Part shown: positions 33,978 through 42,782 of the stretch, piece after piece
How positions within the stretch are numbered: position 1 is the first letter of the stretch
Layout of the letters: each line of letters opens with the position of its first letter
Origin: UBA6136 sp964386975
GTDB lineage: Bacteria; Pseudomonadota; Gammaproteobacteria; Methylococcales; Methylococcaceae
DNA length: 56,436 bases
Direction: 5' to 3'
NCBI GenBank assembly: GCA_964386975.1
Contig: CAYLUS010000010.1
Location: forward strand, 1 to 56,436
Notes under the pieces: model-generated
What the model was told of the DNA's origin: nothing
Databases searched by the model: none
The model's input: only the letters and a program-made list of their open reading frames with translations
Program-made: the position numbers and the translations under genes

Positions 33978-36900
33978 TTATCTGAAAACCAGTTCGATGT
34001 TGTCCTGACCAAAACGGGCTTTCAGCTGGTTTAGGAGGGCCTCTTCGGGCCGGATACGCCAGTTTTCCCCGAGTTTTAGTACCGCGCGGGCAGGGCCACG
34101 CCGGACTTCGATAAAGGTCGGACACCCACCCCCCTGAAAGGGCGCCAGTGCCCGCTCCAGATGGTGGACATCGTCGATTTCAAGGGGGACTCCTTGGCAG
34201 CGGATCATCAGGCGCTTGGCAAAGCTGATTCGTGCCTCCTCAAGGGTCATGATGCTCTCTGCAGTGAGTCGCGCCTGGCCTGCAAAATCATCCCAGCCAA
34301 GACTTCCTTCCACCGTGATCAGGTTGTCTTTGCTCAGGTGCGACTTGAAGCGGTCAAGCACCTCGGAAAAGACAGCGACTTCCAGGCGGCCGGTTCGGTC
34401 ATCGAGCGTTGCAAAGGCCATCCGTTTGCCGGATTTGTTCTGGCGGGTCCGAAGATCCACAATCAGACCGGCAACCACGACTTTCTTCTCCTGTTTTCGC
34501 CCGTAGCCGCTCTCCGTTCCCCCTTGGTCAACGCGTTCTAAGAGGGCGCCGAGCCGGTCCGTGATGAAGGCGGAAAATGCACTTTCATACTGACCGATCG
34601 GGTGGCCGGTCAGGTAAAGCCCCAAGGTCGTCTTCTCATGCGTCAGTCGCTCGGCATCGGACCAGGGGTCAACGAGGAGCCGGGGCTGTTGCCCCGCCGC
34701 ATTCAATGCCGTTTCGTCCAGCCCGAATAGATCGATCTGACCGGTCTGGCTGAGCGCACCGCTTTGCTCTGCAATTTCGAGCGCACCGGTCAGATCGGCG
34801 ATGTGCTGCGCCCGGTTGGGGTCGATGGCATCGAGGGCACCGGCGCGAATGAGCGCTTCAAGAACCCGGCGGTTGACCTTGCGGGTATCGATCCTGGAGC
34901 ACAGATCAACCAGATCGCGGTAGGGGCCTGAACGGCTCCTGAGGGTCAGGATTTCGCTGATTGCGCTCTCGCCCACCCCCTTGATGGCGCCAAGGCCATA
35001 TTGAATGGAGCCATCGGTGAGCGCGGTAAACCGGAACTCGGACAAATTGATGTCCGGCGGCCGGATTTCGATCTGCATCTGGCGGCATTCTTCGATGAAC
35101 ACGACCACCTTATCGGTCTTGTCCATGTCCGATGACAGTACCGCGGCCATGAAGGCGGAAGGGTAGTGTGCCTTGAGCCAGGCCGTCTGGTAAGAGACCA
35201 GAGCATAAGCGGCCGAATGCGACTTGTTAAAGCCGTAGCCGGCGAATTTTTCCATCAGGTCGAAGATATAGCCAGAGATCTTCTCACTAATTCCAAGCCC
35301 CGTTGCACCGGTCACGAAGATCTCCCGTTGCTTGGCCATCTCCTCCGGTTTTTTCTTACCCATGGCCCGGCGCAGGAGATCGGCACCCCCGAGGGTATAG
35401 CCGGCCATATCCTGAGCAATTTTCATCACCTGTTCCTGATAGACGATGACCCCGTTGGTGGGTTTCAGGATAGGTTCAAGGATCGGGTGAGGGTATTCCG
35501 CCTTTTGCTTGCCATGCTTGACGTTGATGTAATCATCGACCATGCCCGATTGCAGAGGGCCCGGCCGAAACAGGGCCACCAGCGCGATGATGTCTTCAAA
35601 GCGGTCGGGCTTCAGACGCTTGATGAGGTCTTTCATGCCGCGCGATTCAAGCTGGAAGACGGCGGTGGTTTTGCAGCTTTTCAGCAGTTCATAGGTCTTG
35701 GCATCATCGAGCGGAATCAGGCTGATATCGACGAGCGGGGCCCCCTCCCGCGCCCGGGTTCGATTGATGGTCTGAAGTGCCCAGTCAATGATGGTGAGGG
35801 TTCGAAGCCCCAGGAAGTCGAACTTCACAAGGCCAATGGCTTCAACATCATCCTTGTCGAACTGGGTCACGAGATTGCCGCCCCCGGCTTCGCAGTACAG
35901 CGGGCTGAAGTCGGTGAGATCGGACGGTGCGATGACCACACCGCCGGCATGCTTACCGGCATTTCGGGTCAGGCCTTCGAGTGACTTGGCAAGATCAATG
36001 AGGGCGCGGACTTCCTCATCGGACTCATACAGGGACTTTAGATCCTCGCTGTCCTTCAAGGCTTTTTCCAGCGTGATCCCGAGTTCGAAGGGAATCAGCT
36101 TGGCGATGCGGTCGACAAAGCCATAGGGATGGCCGAGCACCCGGCCGACGTCGCGGACCACGGCCTTTGCGGCCATGCTGCCATAGGTGATGATCTGGGA
36201 CACGCGATCGCGGCCATAGGTTCTGGCCACGTAATCGATGACTTCATCGCGTCGCTCCATGCAGAAGTCGACGTCAAAGTCCGGCATCGAGACGCGTTCT
36301 GGGTTCAAGAAGCGTTCGAACAGCAACTCAAATTCGATTGGATCCAGATCAGTGATTCCCAACGCATAGGCCACCAGCGATCCGGCACCGGAGCCGCGTC
36401 CGGGCCCAACCGGGATGCCGTTGGTCTTGGCCCACTGGATGAAGTCAGCAACGATCAGGAAGTAACCAGGGAAGTCCATCTGATTGATGACACTGACTTC
36501 AAGCGCCAGACGTTGCTCATAGAGACGTGTGCGCTCTTCAAGGGACCCTTCGCCGACAGGGGGGCGGGTTTTCAGGCGCTGCTCGAGGCCCTTTTGTGAG
36601 ATTTCAGCAAAATAGGCGCCGGTGGTCATGCCCTGAGGCACGGGGAAATCGGGAAGGAAATTCTGCCCGAGGGTCAGCGAGAGGTTGCAGCGTGTGGCTA
36701 TTTCAACGGTATTCTCAAGGGCCTCTGGGAGATCCTTAAACAGCTGCGCCATCTCTTCGGGCGACTTGAGATATTGTTGGTCGGTATAGTCCCGGGGCCG
36801 CCTGGGATCATCCAGCACCCGTCCCTGGTGGATGCAGACCCGGGCCTCATGGGCTTCAAAATCGCCCGGATCCAGAAAGCGCACATCGTTGGTCGCAACC

Positions 36901-37487
36901 AGCGGTAGATCCAGCGCCAGTGCCAAGGGCACGAGAGCCTGAATATAGGCCTCCTCCCGTGGGCGACCGGTTCTTTGAATTTCAAGATAAAAGCGGTCCT
37001 TAAAAAGGGCCTTGTAGTGTTCCGCCTGAGCTTTGGCCTCATCGGCTTTGCCGGCCAGCAGTAGCCGGCCGATTGCACCGGTGCGCCCGCCGCTCAGCGC
37101 AATCAGGCCATCATGATCGGTTTCGAGCCAGGCCGGCATCAGCTGGGGAATACCTTGATGCTGGTTTTCCCGATAGGCTCTGGAGATCAGCCGGGTCAGG
37201 GTTTTATAGCCGCCTTCATGTTGAACGAAGAGCGTCATTGGCAGGGGGTTTGAAGGTTCGTCCGCATTAAACAGCAGAACATCAGCGCCGGCGATGGGCT
37301 TGAGTCCGGAGCCTTGTGCGGCCTTGAAAAACTTGACCAGCGCGAAGAGATTTGAGTGGTCGGTAACGGCCACCGCAGGCATGCCGCGCCTGGCACATTC
37401 AAGGACCAGTGGCTTGACGTCGACCAGCCCATCGACCAGCGAGTATTCGGTATGGAGTCTTAAATGGATAAAACCGGGCACGTCCAT
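33978..37487 (-). CDS. dnaE: DNA polymerase III alpha subunit
   Basis: Catalytic subunit of the replicative polymerase. The 1169 residues are close to the E. coli length. The N-terminal PHP domain begins FIHLRLHTEYSLVDGL; the polymerase active site carries MPDFDVDFCMERRDEVIDYV with the metal-binding Asp pair around residues 400-403. Finger and beta-clamp regions follow, then an OB-fold near residues 990-1080 (GLIVDLRTRQNKSGKRMAFA). The ATG at 37487 is the family start. It lies only 12 nt after rfbD, so it could be read from the rfb promoter as well as its own. Confidence 0.97.
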   Translation of the reverse strand: MDVPGFIHLRLHTEYSLVDGLVDVKPLVLECARRGMPAVAVTDHSNLFALVKFFKAAQGSGLKPIAGADVLLFNADEPSNPLPMTLFVQHEGGYKTLTRLISRAYRENQHQGIPQLMPAWLETDHDGLIALSGGRTGAIGRLLLAGKADEAKAQAEHYKALFKDRFYLEIQRTGRPREEAYIQALVPLALALDLPLVATNDVRFLDPGDFEAHEARVCIHQGRVLDDPRRPRDYTDQQYLKSPEEMAQLFKDLPEALENTVEIATRCNLSLTLGQNFLPDFPVPQGMTTGAYFAEISQKGLEQRLKTRPPVGEGSLEERTRLYEQRLALEVSVINQMDFPGYFLIVADFIQWAKTNGIPVGPGRGSGAGSLVAYALGITDLDPIEFELLFERFLNPERVSMPDFDVDFCMERRDEVIDYVARTYGRDRVSQIITYGSMAAKAVVRDVGRVLGHPYGFVDRIAKLIPFELGITLEKALKDSEDLKSLYESDEEVRALIDLAKSLEGLTRNAGKHAGGVVIAPSDLTDFSPLYCEAGGGNLVTQFDKDDVEAIGLVKFDFLGLRTLTIIDWALQTINRTRAREGAPLVDISLIPLDDAKTYELLKSCKTTAVFQLESRGMKDLIKRLKPDRFEDIIALVALFRPGPLQSGMVDDYINVKHGKQKAEYPHPILEPILKPTNGVIVYQEQVMKIAQDMAGYTLGGADLLRRAMGKKKPEEMAKQREIFVTGATGLGISEKISGYIFDLMEKFAGYGFNKSHSAAYALVSYQTAWLKAHYPSAFMAAVLSSDMDKTDKVVVFIEECRQMQIEIRPPDINLSEFRFTALTDGSIQYGLGAIKGVGESAISEILTLRSRSGPYRDLVDLCSRIDTRKVNRRVLEALIRAGALDAIDPNRAQHIADLTGALEIAEQSGALSQTGQIDLFGLDETALNAAGQQPRLLVDPWSDAERLTHEKTTLGLYLTGHPIGQYESAFSAFITDRLGALLERVDQGGTESGYGRKQEKKVVVAGLIVDLRTRQNKSGKRMAFATLDDRTGRLEVAVFSEVLDRFKSHLSKDNLITVEGSLGWDDFAGQARLTAESIMTLEEARISFAKRLMIRCQGVPLEIDDVHHLERALAPFQGGGCPTFIEVRRGPARAVLKLGENWRIRPEEALLNQLKARFGQDNIELVFR

Positions 37488-37499
37488 GAACCCATTGCC

Positions 37500-38405
37500 T
37501 CAGTTGGGGCGCAGCGGCGCCAGGCAGAGCGAGAGTTGCTCGCGCCAATCCGGAAGTTTGACCCCAAAGGTCTCCAGAACCTTTTGATTGGAGAGTACCG
37601 AGTACTGAGGGCGGGGGGCGGGTAGGGGATATTCGGTGGTCGGAATCGGGCGCAAGGTGGCGGCGCCTGAAGCAAGCGCGCCGCATCCGATGGCTACCTC
37701 GCGAATGGCGCTCGCAAAACCATGCCACGAAGTCTGGCCGCTGGCGGTCAGATGGTAGATACCGCTTCGGTCCCCAAAGTGCAGCCGTCCCTCGCTGAGG
37801 GTCTGCGACAGGATCAATGCAGTGGCCTCGGCGATCATGCGTGACCAGGTCGGTTGGCCGATCTGGTCGTCGACGATGCCAAGGGTGGTGCGCTCGGCCA
37901 TCAGCCGCAGCATGGTGTTCAGGAAGTTCTGGCCGTGAAGACCATAGACCCAGGCCGTCCTGAAGATCAGGTAAGACACGCCGGAATCCAAGATGGCCTG
38001 TTCACCGGCCAGTTTGGTCTGGCCATAGACGCTGGCAGGACCAGTCCTGTCGCTTTCCAGATACGGCCGGCTTGCATCCCCGGAAAACACGTAGTCGGTG
38101 GAGTAGTGCACCAACCGCGCCCCGCTGCGTTGACAGGCTTCCGCCAGCACAGCCACGCTGTGCGCATTGACTTGCGCTGCCATGGCCTGGTCGCTTTCCG
38201 CGTGGTCGACGGCTGTGTAGGCCGCAGCATTGACCACAAGGTCCGGACCCGTGGTGCTGATATGACGGACGATGCTGGCCGGGTCGGCAAGATCGAGGGC
38301 GGGGGTCGAGGTCCTGCCACAAACCATCAGACGCCCGAGCGGAGCGAGTGTCCGTTGAAGCTCGAAGGCCAGCTGACCTGCCTGGCCGATGATCAGGATC
38401 TTCAT
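37500..38405 (-). CDS. rfbD: dTDP-4-dehydrorhamnose reductase
   Basis: Last step of dTDP-L-rhamnose synthesis. The 301-residue short-chain dehydrogenase has the nucleotide motif IIGQAGQLAFEL at the N-terminus, DLADPASI, the VNAAAYTAVDHAE block and catalytic YGQTKLAGE. Its start overlaps the rfbC stop by one base (TAATG on the minus strand). It is fourth in rfbB-rfbA-rfbC-rfbD. Confidence 0.95.
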   Translation of the reverse strand: MKILIIGQAGQLAFELQRTLAPLGRLMVCGRTSTPALDLADPASIVRHISTTGPDLVVNAAAYTAVDHAESDQAMAAQVNAHSVAVLAEACQRSGARLVHYSTDYVFSGDASRPYLESDRTGPASVYGQTKLAGEQAILDSGVSYLIFRTAWVYGLHGQNFLNTMLRLMAERTTLGIVDDQIGQPTWSRMIAEATALILSQTLSEGRLHFGDRSGIYHLTASGQTSWHGFASAIREVAIGCGALASGAATLRPIPTTEYPLPAPRPQYSVLSNQKVLETFGVKLPDWREQLSLCLAPLRPN

Positions 38406-38956
38406 TACCAGAGGGTGAGCAATTCTCGCGAAAATTCGTGCAAGGGTCGGGCGTTGCGGTCCTTTTCAGACAGTTCCGGGCCATCGACTGGCCAGTCGAT
38501 GCCCAGTTTCGGATCATTCCACTGGATCGAGAACTCGGCGTCAGGATTGTAGAAATCGGTACATTTGTAAGCGAACAGGGCCGTGTCACTCAAGACACAA
38601 AAGCCATGGGCAAAGCCTTCGGGAACGAACAGCTGGTGATGATTTTCAGAGGAGAGGTTTGCCCCATACCACTGACCGAAGGTCGGGGAGTCGGCCCTGA
38701 CATCCACCGCCACGTCAAAGACTTCTCCCTGAAGCACATAAACCAGCTTGCCCTGGGGGCGTGGATTCTGGAAATGAAGACCTCTGACGATGCCCTTTCT
38801 GGAGAGGGACAGGTTGTCCTGGACAAAGTGACGGTCAAGGCCCGCCTCGGTGTAGCGCCGGAGATTCCAAGTCTCCTGAAAAAAGCCACGGTCATCTCCG
38901 TAGACATCCGGTTTGATGAGCAGCAGCCCAGCCAGCGGGGTTGTTTCAATGATCAT
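38405..38956 (-). CDS. rfbC: dTDP-4-dehydrorhamnose 3,5-epimerase
   Basis: Third step of dTDP-rhamnose synthesis. The 183-residue cupin has GLLLIKPDVYGDDRGFFQET, RGLHFQNPRPQGKLV with the catalytic His, and VPEGFAHGFCVLSD. It overlaps rfbA by 4 nt at its start and rfbD by 1 nt at its end, so translation is coupled through the operon. Confidence 0.96.
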   Translation of the reverse strand: MIIETTPLAGLLLIKPDVYGDDRGFFQETWNLRRYTEAGLDRHFVQDNLSLSRKGIVRGLHFQNPRPQGKLVYVLQGEVFDVAVDVRADSPTFGQWYGANLSSENHHQLFVPEGFAHGFCVLSDTALFAYKCTDFYNPDAEFSIQWNDPKLGIDWPVDGPELSEKDRNARPLHEFSRELLTLW

Positions 38957-39840
38957 GCCGGTTGTCCCATCGTCAGGAGTCGCAGGAGGTACTCCCCATA
39001 ATGGCTTTTTCTGAGCGGCTCGGCCTGCGCTTCTAGTTCCTCGGAACTGATCCAGCCCTGATGCCAGGCGATTTCCTCTGGGCAGCTGATCTTGAGTCCC
39101 TGACGTTCCTCAATGGTCTGGATGAAATTCGCGGCCTTGAGGAGGGAGTCATGGGTGCCTGTATCCAGCCAGGCAATGCCGCGCCCGAGCTTTTCCAGAC
39201 GCAATTGGTGCTGTTGGAGATAGAGGCTGTTGATGTCAGTGATCTCCAATTCGCCCCGAGGACTCGGTTTCAGGGTGCGGGCCATCTCAAGGACTTGATT
39301 GTCGTAAAAATAGAGCCCGGTGACGGCATAGTTGGAACGGGGTTCGGGCGGTTTTTCAACCAGTCCGATCACCTGGCCTTCGGCATTGAATTCCGCAACC
39401 CCGTAGCGCTCCGGATCATTGACCCAATAGCCGAACACCGTTGCGCCCTCGGTTTGGCGGGCGGCCCGCTTGAGGCTGTCGGTTAATCCATGGCCATAAA
39501 AGATGTTATCGCCAAGGATCAGGCAGACCGGATCATTTCCGACAAAGTCCCGACCGATGATGAAGGCTTGTGCCAGTCCCTCAGGCTTTGGCTGTTCGGC
39601 ATAGGACAGCGACATGCCCCATTGGCTGCCGTCGCCAAGGAGATGGCGGAACTGCGGGGCATCGTGGGGGGTGGTGATGATCAGGATGTCCCGAATGCCG
39701 GCCAGCATGAGCACCGACAGCGGGTAGTAAATCATGGGTTTGTCATAGACCGGCAGCAGTTGCTTGCTGCTGACATGGGTCAGAGGGTGAAGCCGGGTGC
39801 CGGATCCTCCGGCCAGAATGATACCTTTGGTGGATTGCAT
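38953..39840 (-). CDS. rfbA: Glucose-1-phosphate thymidylyltransferase
   Basis: First step of dTDP-rhamnose synthesis, glucose-1-phosphate plus dTTP to dTDP-glucose. The protein is 295 residues from ATG 39840 (MQSTKGIILAGGSGTRLHPL), the family N-terminus; an in-frame start at 39891 would add 17 unmatched residues and nearly abut rfbB. GGSGTRLHPLT is the nucleotide loop, and LILGDNIFYGHG and VEKPPEPRSNYAVTGLYFYD are characteristic. A 53-nt gap follows rfbB. Confidence 0.95.
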   Translation of the reverse strand: MQSTKGIILAGGSGTRLHPLTHVSSKQLLPVYDKPMIYYPLSVLMLAGIRDILIITTPHDAPQFRHLLGDGSQWGMSLSYAEQPKPEGLAQAFIIGRDFVGNDPVCLILGDNIFYGHGLTDSLKRAARQTEGATVFGYWVNDPERYGVAEFNAEGQVIGLVEKPPEPRSNYAVTGLYFYDNQVLEMARTLKPSPRGELEITDINSLYLQQHQLRLEKLGRGIAWLDTGTHDSLLKAANFIQTIEERQGLKISCPEEIAWHQGWISSEELEAQAEPLRKSHYGEYLLRLLTMGQPA

Positions 39841-39893
39841 GGCAGAGGTCGGTCTGAGAGTCTGAGTCGAAACAGGCGGTGAGAGCGGCACGC

Positions 39894-40949
39894 TTAGAGG
39901 CTGCCGAGGCGTTCGCCACGGTAACTGCCATCAAGCACGCGTTGGCACCAGGGCTGGTGGGAGAGGTACCACTCCACGGTTTTGCGAAGGCCGGTTTCGA
40001 AGGTTTCTTCCGGTGCCCAGCCGAGCTCCCGCTGAATCTTGCTGGCATCGATGGCGTAGCGCAGGTCATGACCCGGGCGGTCGCCGACATAGGTGATCAG
40101 CTCACGGTGTGAATGGCCACTGGCCCTGGGTCGAAGCGAATCCAAATGGTCGCACAGGGCATGCACCACCTCCAGGTTGGTTTTTTCGCTATTGCCGCCG
40201 ATGTTGTAGACCTCGCCCGGGGTTCCCGCATCCAGCACCCGTTCGATCGCCCGGCAGTGATCCTCGACGTAGAGCCAATCGCGGACATTGAGGCCATTGC
40301 CATAGACCGGAAGCGGTTTCTCGCTCAAGCCGTTCTGAATCATGAGCGGGATCAGTTTTTCCGGAAACTGGAAGGGCCCATAGTTATTGGAGCAATTGGT
40401 GGTCAGCACCGGCAGGCCATAGGTATGGAAATAGGCTCTGACCAGATGATCTGAGGCGGCCTTGGATGCAGAGTAGGGGGAATTGGGCTGGTAGGGCGTG
40501 GATTCGGTGAACTTGCCGGTTTCACCCAGGCTTCCATACACCTCATCGGTGGAGACATGCAGGAATCGGAAGGACTTCTGCCGCTCAGGGTCAAGCGCCC
40601 GCCAGTACCTCCGTGCCGATTCCAGAAGCTGGAAGGTGCCCATCACATTGGTCTGGATGAAGGCCTCGGGTGAATCAATTGATCGATCCACATGGCTTTC
40701 GGCGGCGAAATTGATAATCGCTACCGGAGCATGGCGTTGCAGGAGGTAGTCGACCAGAGCGCTATCGCCGATCGAGCCGAGGACAAAGTTGAGATTGGGG
40801 TCATCTTCGATCGCATCGAGCGTATCGAGGTTTCCGGCATAAGTCAGGGCGTCGAGGTTGATCACCTCGGTGTCGCCGCGAAGCACCTGGCGGATCACGA
40901 AATTCCCGCCGATGAAGCCGGCGCCGCCCGTGACCATGATGGTTTTCAT
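39894..40949 (-). CDS. rfbB: dTDP-glucose 4,6-dehydratase
   Basis: Second step of dTDP-rhamnose synthesis. The 351-residue extended SDR has NAD motif GGAGFIGGNF at the N-terminus, the HVSTDEVYGSLGETGKF block with catalytic Asp-Glu, and catalytic YSASKAASDH. The ATG at 40949 (MKTIMVTGGAGF) fits the family; an ATG four codons earlier (40961) cannot be excluded. It is first in the rfbBACD unit and begins just after the terminator of the ABC exporter unit. Confidence 0.95.
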   Translation of the reverse strand: MKTIMVTGGAGFIGGNFVIRQVLRGDTEVINLDALTYAGNLDTLDAIEDDPNLNFVLGSIGDSALVDYLLQRHAPVAIINFAAESHVDRSIDSPEAFIQTNVMGTFQLLESARRYWRALDPERQKSFRFLHVSTDEVYGSLGETGKFTESTPYQPNSPYSASKAASDHLVRAYFHTYGLPVLTTNCSNNYGPFQFPEKLIPLMIQNGLSEKPLPVYGNGLNVRDWLYVEDHCRAIERVLDAGTPGEVYNIGGNSEKTNLEVVHALCDHLDSLRPRASGHSHRELITYVGDRPGHDLRYAIDASKIQRELGWAPEETFETGLRKTVEWYLSHQPWCQRVLDGSYRGERLGSL

Positions 40950-41010
40950 GCCTGGATTCATGCGAAGTGTGTTGGATTGCCTGCCCGTGGGAATAACCTG
41001 ATTCTAGCGG

Positions 41011-41038
41011 AAAAAGGGGGGCGGGACGCTCCCCCCTT
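41011..41038 (-). terminator. Rho-independent terminator of the ABC exporter unit
   Basis: On the minus strand AAGGGGGG and CCCCCCTT pair in an 8-bp GC stem that runs into TTTTT (41015-41011), a classic intrinsic terminator. It lies 7 nt beyond the permease stop codon and separates this unit from rfbB. Confidence 0.85.
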
Positions 41039-41045
41039 GGCTGGC

Positions 41046-41843
41046 CTAGCCGCGTTTGGCCATGGAGGCCCGGCTTGGCTGATAGCCGAGGATGGCAAGT
41101 CCAAGGAAAACCCCGGTAGCCGCCGCCGTGACGGCCGCCGCAGTCGGATTAAACTGCCCGTAAAGGGCAAAGCGAATCAGTTCGACGGCAGAGGTAAACG
41201 GATTCAGTTCGGAAATGCGGTAGAGCAGGAGGCTGGATTCTTGAATGCGCCAGAGCGGATAGAGGGCTGTCGAGAGAAAGAACATCGGGAAAATGACGAA
41301 ATTCATGACGCCCGCAAAATTTTCGAGTTGCTTGATGAAGGAGGACAACAACAGTCCCAATGCGCCCAGCATCAGGCCTGAGAGGATCAATGCCGGGAAT
41401 ACCCAGACATAGCCCATCATCGGCGCCTCGATGCCATAAAGCCAGGCAATCAGGAGGAAGACATAGGCCTGAAGGATCGAGACCAGGACGCCCGCGAGGA
41501 GCTTGGCGGTCAGCAGAAAGCTCCGGGGCAGCGGGGTGATCAGGAGGGTTTTCATGCTCCCCATCTCCCGGTCGTACACCATGGACAGGGAGCTTTGCAT
41601 GCCATTGAACAGCTGCACCATGCCCAGAAGCCCCGGAGTAATGTAGACCTCATAGAGGATATAGGTCTCATAGGGGGGGATGATCGCGACCCCGAGCGTC
41701 GATCGGAATCCGGCCGCAAAAATGAATAGCCACATGAGCGGCCGGACCAGGGCGGAAACAAAGCGTTCGCGCTGATGAATGAAGCGCAAAAGTTCCCGAC
41801 CCATGATGCCCCGAAGGGCACGGAAGGCATGCAGAAGTTTCAT
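41046..41843 (-). CDS. ABC-2 exporter permease, PedC-like (PQQ-alcohol-system type)
   Basis: A 265-residue inner-membrane permease with about six helices. RPLMWLFIFAAGFRSTLGV, then IIPPYETYILYEVYITPGLL and LFNGMQSSLSMVYDREMGSM, closely resemble the permease subfamily found beside PQQ-dependent alcohol dehydrogenases (PedC). No quinoprotein or pqq gene is in the window, so its exported substrate is unknown. It overlaps the ATPase gene by 4 nt, and a strong terminator follows. Confidence 0.88.
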   Translation of the reverse strand: MKLLHAFRALRGIMGRELLRFIHQRERFVSALVRPLMWLFIFAAGFRSTLGVAIIPPYETYILYEVYITPGLLGMVQLFNGMQSSLSMVYDREMGSMKTLLITPLPRSFLLTAKLLAGVLVSILQAYVFLLIAWLYGIEAPMMGYVWVFPALILSGLMLGALGLLLSSFIKQLENFAGVMNFVIFPMFFLSTALYPLWRIQESSLLLYRISELNPFTSAVELIRFALYGQFNPTAAAVTAAATGVFLGLAILGYQPSRASMAKRG

Positions 41844-42598
41844 GGCTGGCTTGCTCCTTGCCGGGTCAGGCCGTCGAAGGCCTCGGAAATGGTGCTCTTG
41901 TCGGTGGCGCTCAGAATGGATGCCACGGTGCCGGTGGCACGGACCGTGCCTTGATGCAGGACGACCAGGTGATCCGTCGGGTCAATTTCATCAATCAGAT
42001 GGGTTGCCCATAGCACGGCCAGCTGACCGCTGTGACTCAACTTGTGAATGTGCTCAACGAGTGCTTTGCGGCTTGGAACATCGAGCCCGACGGTCGGCTC
42101 ATCCAAGAGCAGCAGATGCGGCTTGTGCAAAAGCGCTCTTGCGATCTCCACTCGCCGGCGATGGCCGCCATTGAGCTGCCGGGCTTTTTCATGGGCCCGA
42201 TCCAGAATGCCCTGACGAAGCAGTTCCTCCTTGATGCGGGCCTCAGCGACGGCGGTGCTGAGGCCATGCAGCGCGGCATGATAGAGAAGGTTCTGACGCA
42301 CGGTAAGGTCCAGATCCAGCGTGCTTTGCTGGAAGACCACCCCAAGCTCGCCGAGCGCTTTCAGTGGGTGCTGGCGAAGATCATGGCCCCCGATCCGGAT
42401 GTGGCCGCTCGGACTGTTGTAGAGCTGGGTAATGAGGCTGAAAAGCGTCGATTTGCCAGCGCCATTGGGACCGAGAAGCATCGTGCAGGCGCCTTGAGGG
42501 ACCTCGAAGCTGACCTCGTTCAAGGCCTTTTTTTTTCCGTAGGCGAAGGCGACGCCCTTGACCTCGAGCGCCAGGGTCGGATGGATCGTGTCGGACAT
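41840..42598 (-). CDS. ABC exporter ATPase, PQQ-alcohol-system type
   Basis: ATPase partner of the permease downstream. The protein is 252 residues from ATG 42598 (MSDTIHPTLALEVKGVAFAY); an ATG at 42619 would add seven residues and neither has a clear ribosome site. Walker A is GPNGAGKS and Walker B LLLLDEP. The signature loop reads LNGGHRRRVEIARALL instead of LSGGQ, a variant I associate with this subfamily. It forms a two-gene unit with the permease and is divergent from rdgC. Confidence 0.9.
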   Translation of the reverse strand: MSDTIHPTLALEVKGVAFAYGKKKALNEVSFEVPQGACTMLLGPNGAGKSTLFSLITQLYNSPSGHIRIGGHDLRQHPLKALGELGVVFQQSTLDLDLTVRQNLLYHAALHGLSTAVAEARIKEELLRQGILDRAHEKARQLNGGHRRRVEIARALLHKPHLLLLDEPTVGLDVPSRKALVEHIHKLSHSGQLAVLWATHLIDEIDPTDHLVVLHQGTVRATGTVASILSATDKSTISEAFDGLTRQGASQP

Positions 42599-42745
42599 GA
42601 TGGCTTTCGCTGTTTGCATGAAGGTGACTAAAGCATAGCGCCATTGACTGACTTTGTTAGGGGTGATGCGGCAGCACCGGTTTTATGGCGCGCCGCCGGG
42701 GCGCTTTCAGCGGCGCCAAAAGGGGTGACTTTAACTACCTAAACG

Positions 42746-42776
42746 TTGATAATTAAAGGTTTTATTTCCTTATAAC
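42746..42776 (+). promoter_or_regulatory. Candidate rdgC promoter, possibly leaderless
   Basis: TTGATA (42746-42751), an 18-nt AT-rich spacer and TTATAA (42770-42775) form a sigma-70-like promoter. Its -10 ends only 7 nt before the rdgC ATG at 42783, and no Shine-Dalgarno is present, so the transcript may begin at or beside the start codon. Confidence 0.55.
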
Positions 42777-42782
42777 CCGCGC

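Noticed and set aside
35166..35984. 272-codon plus-strand frame inside dnaE
   Set aside because: Antisense shadow of a conserved part of DNA polymerase III alpha.
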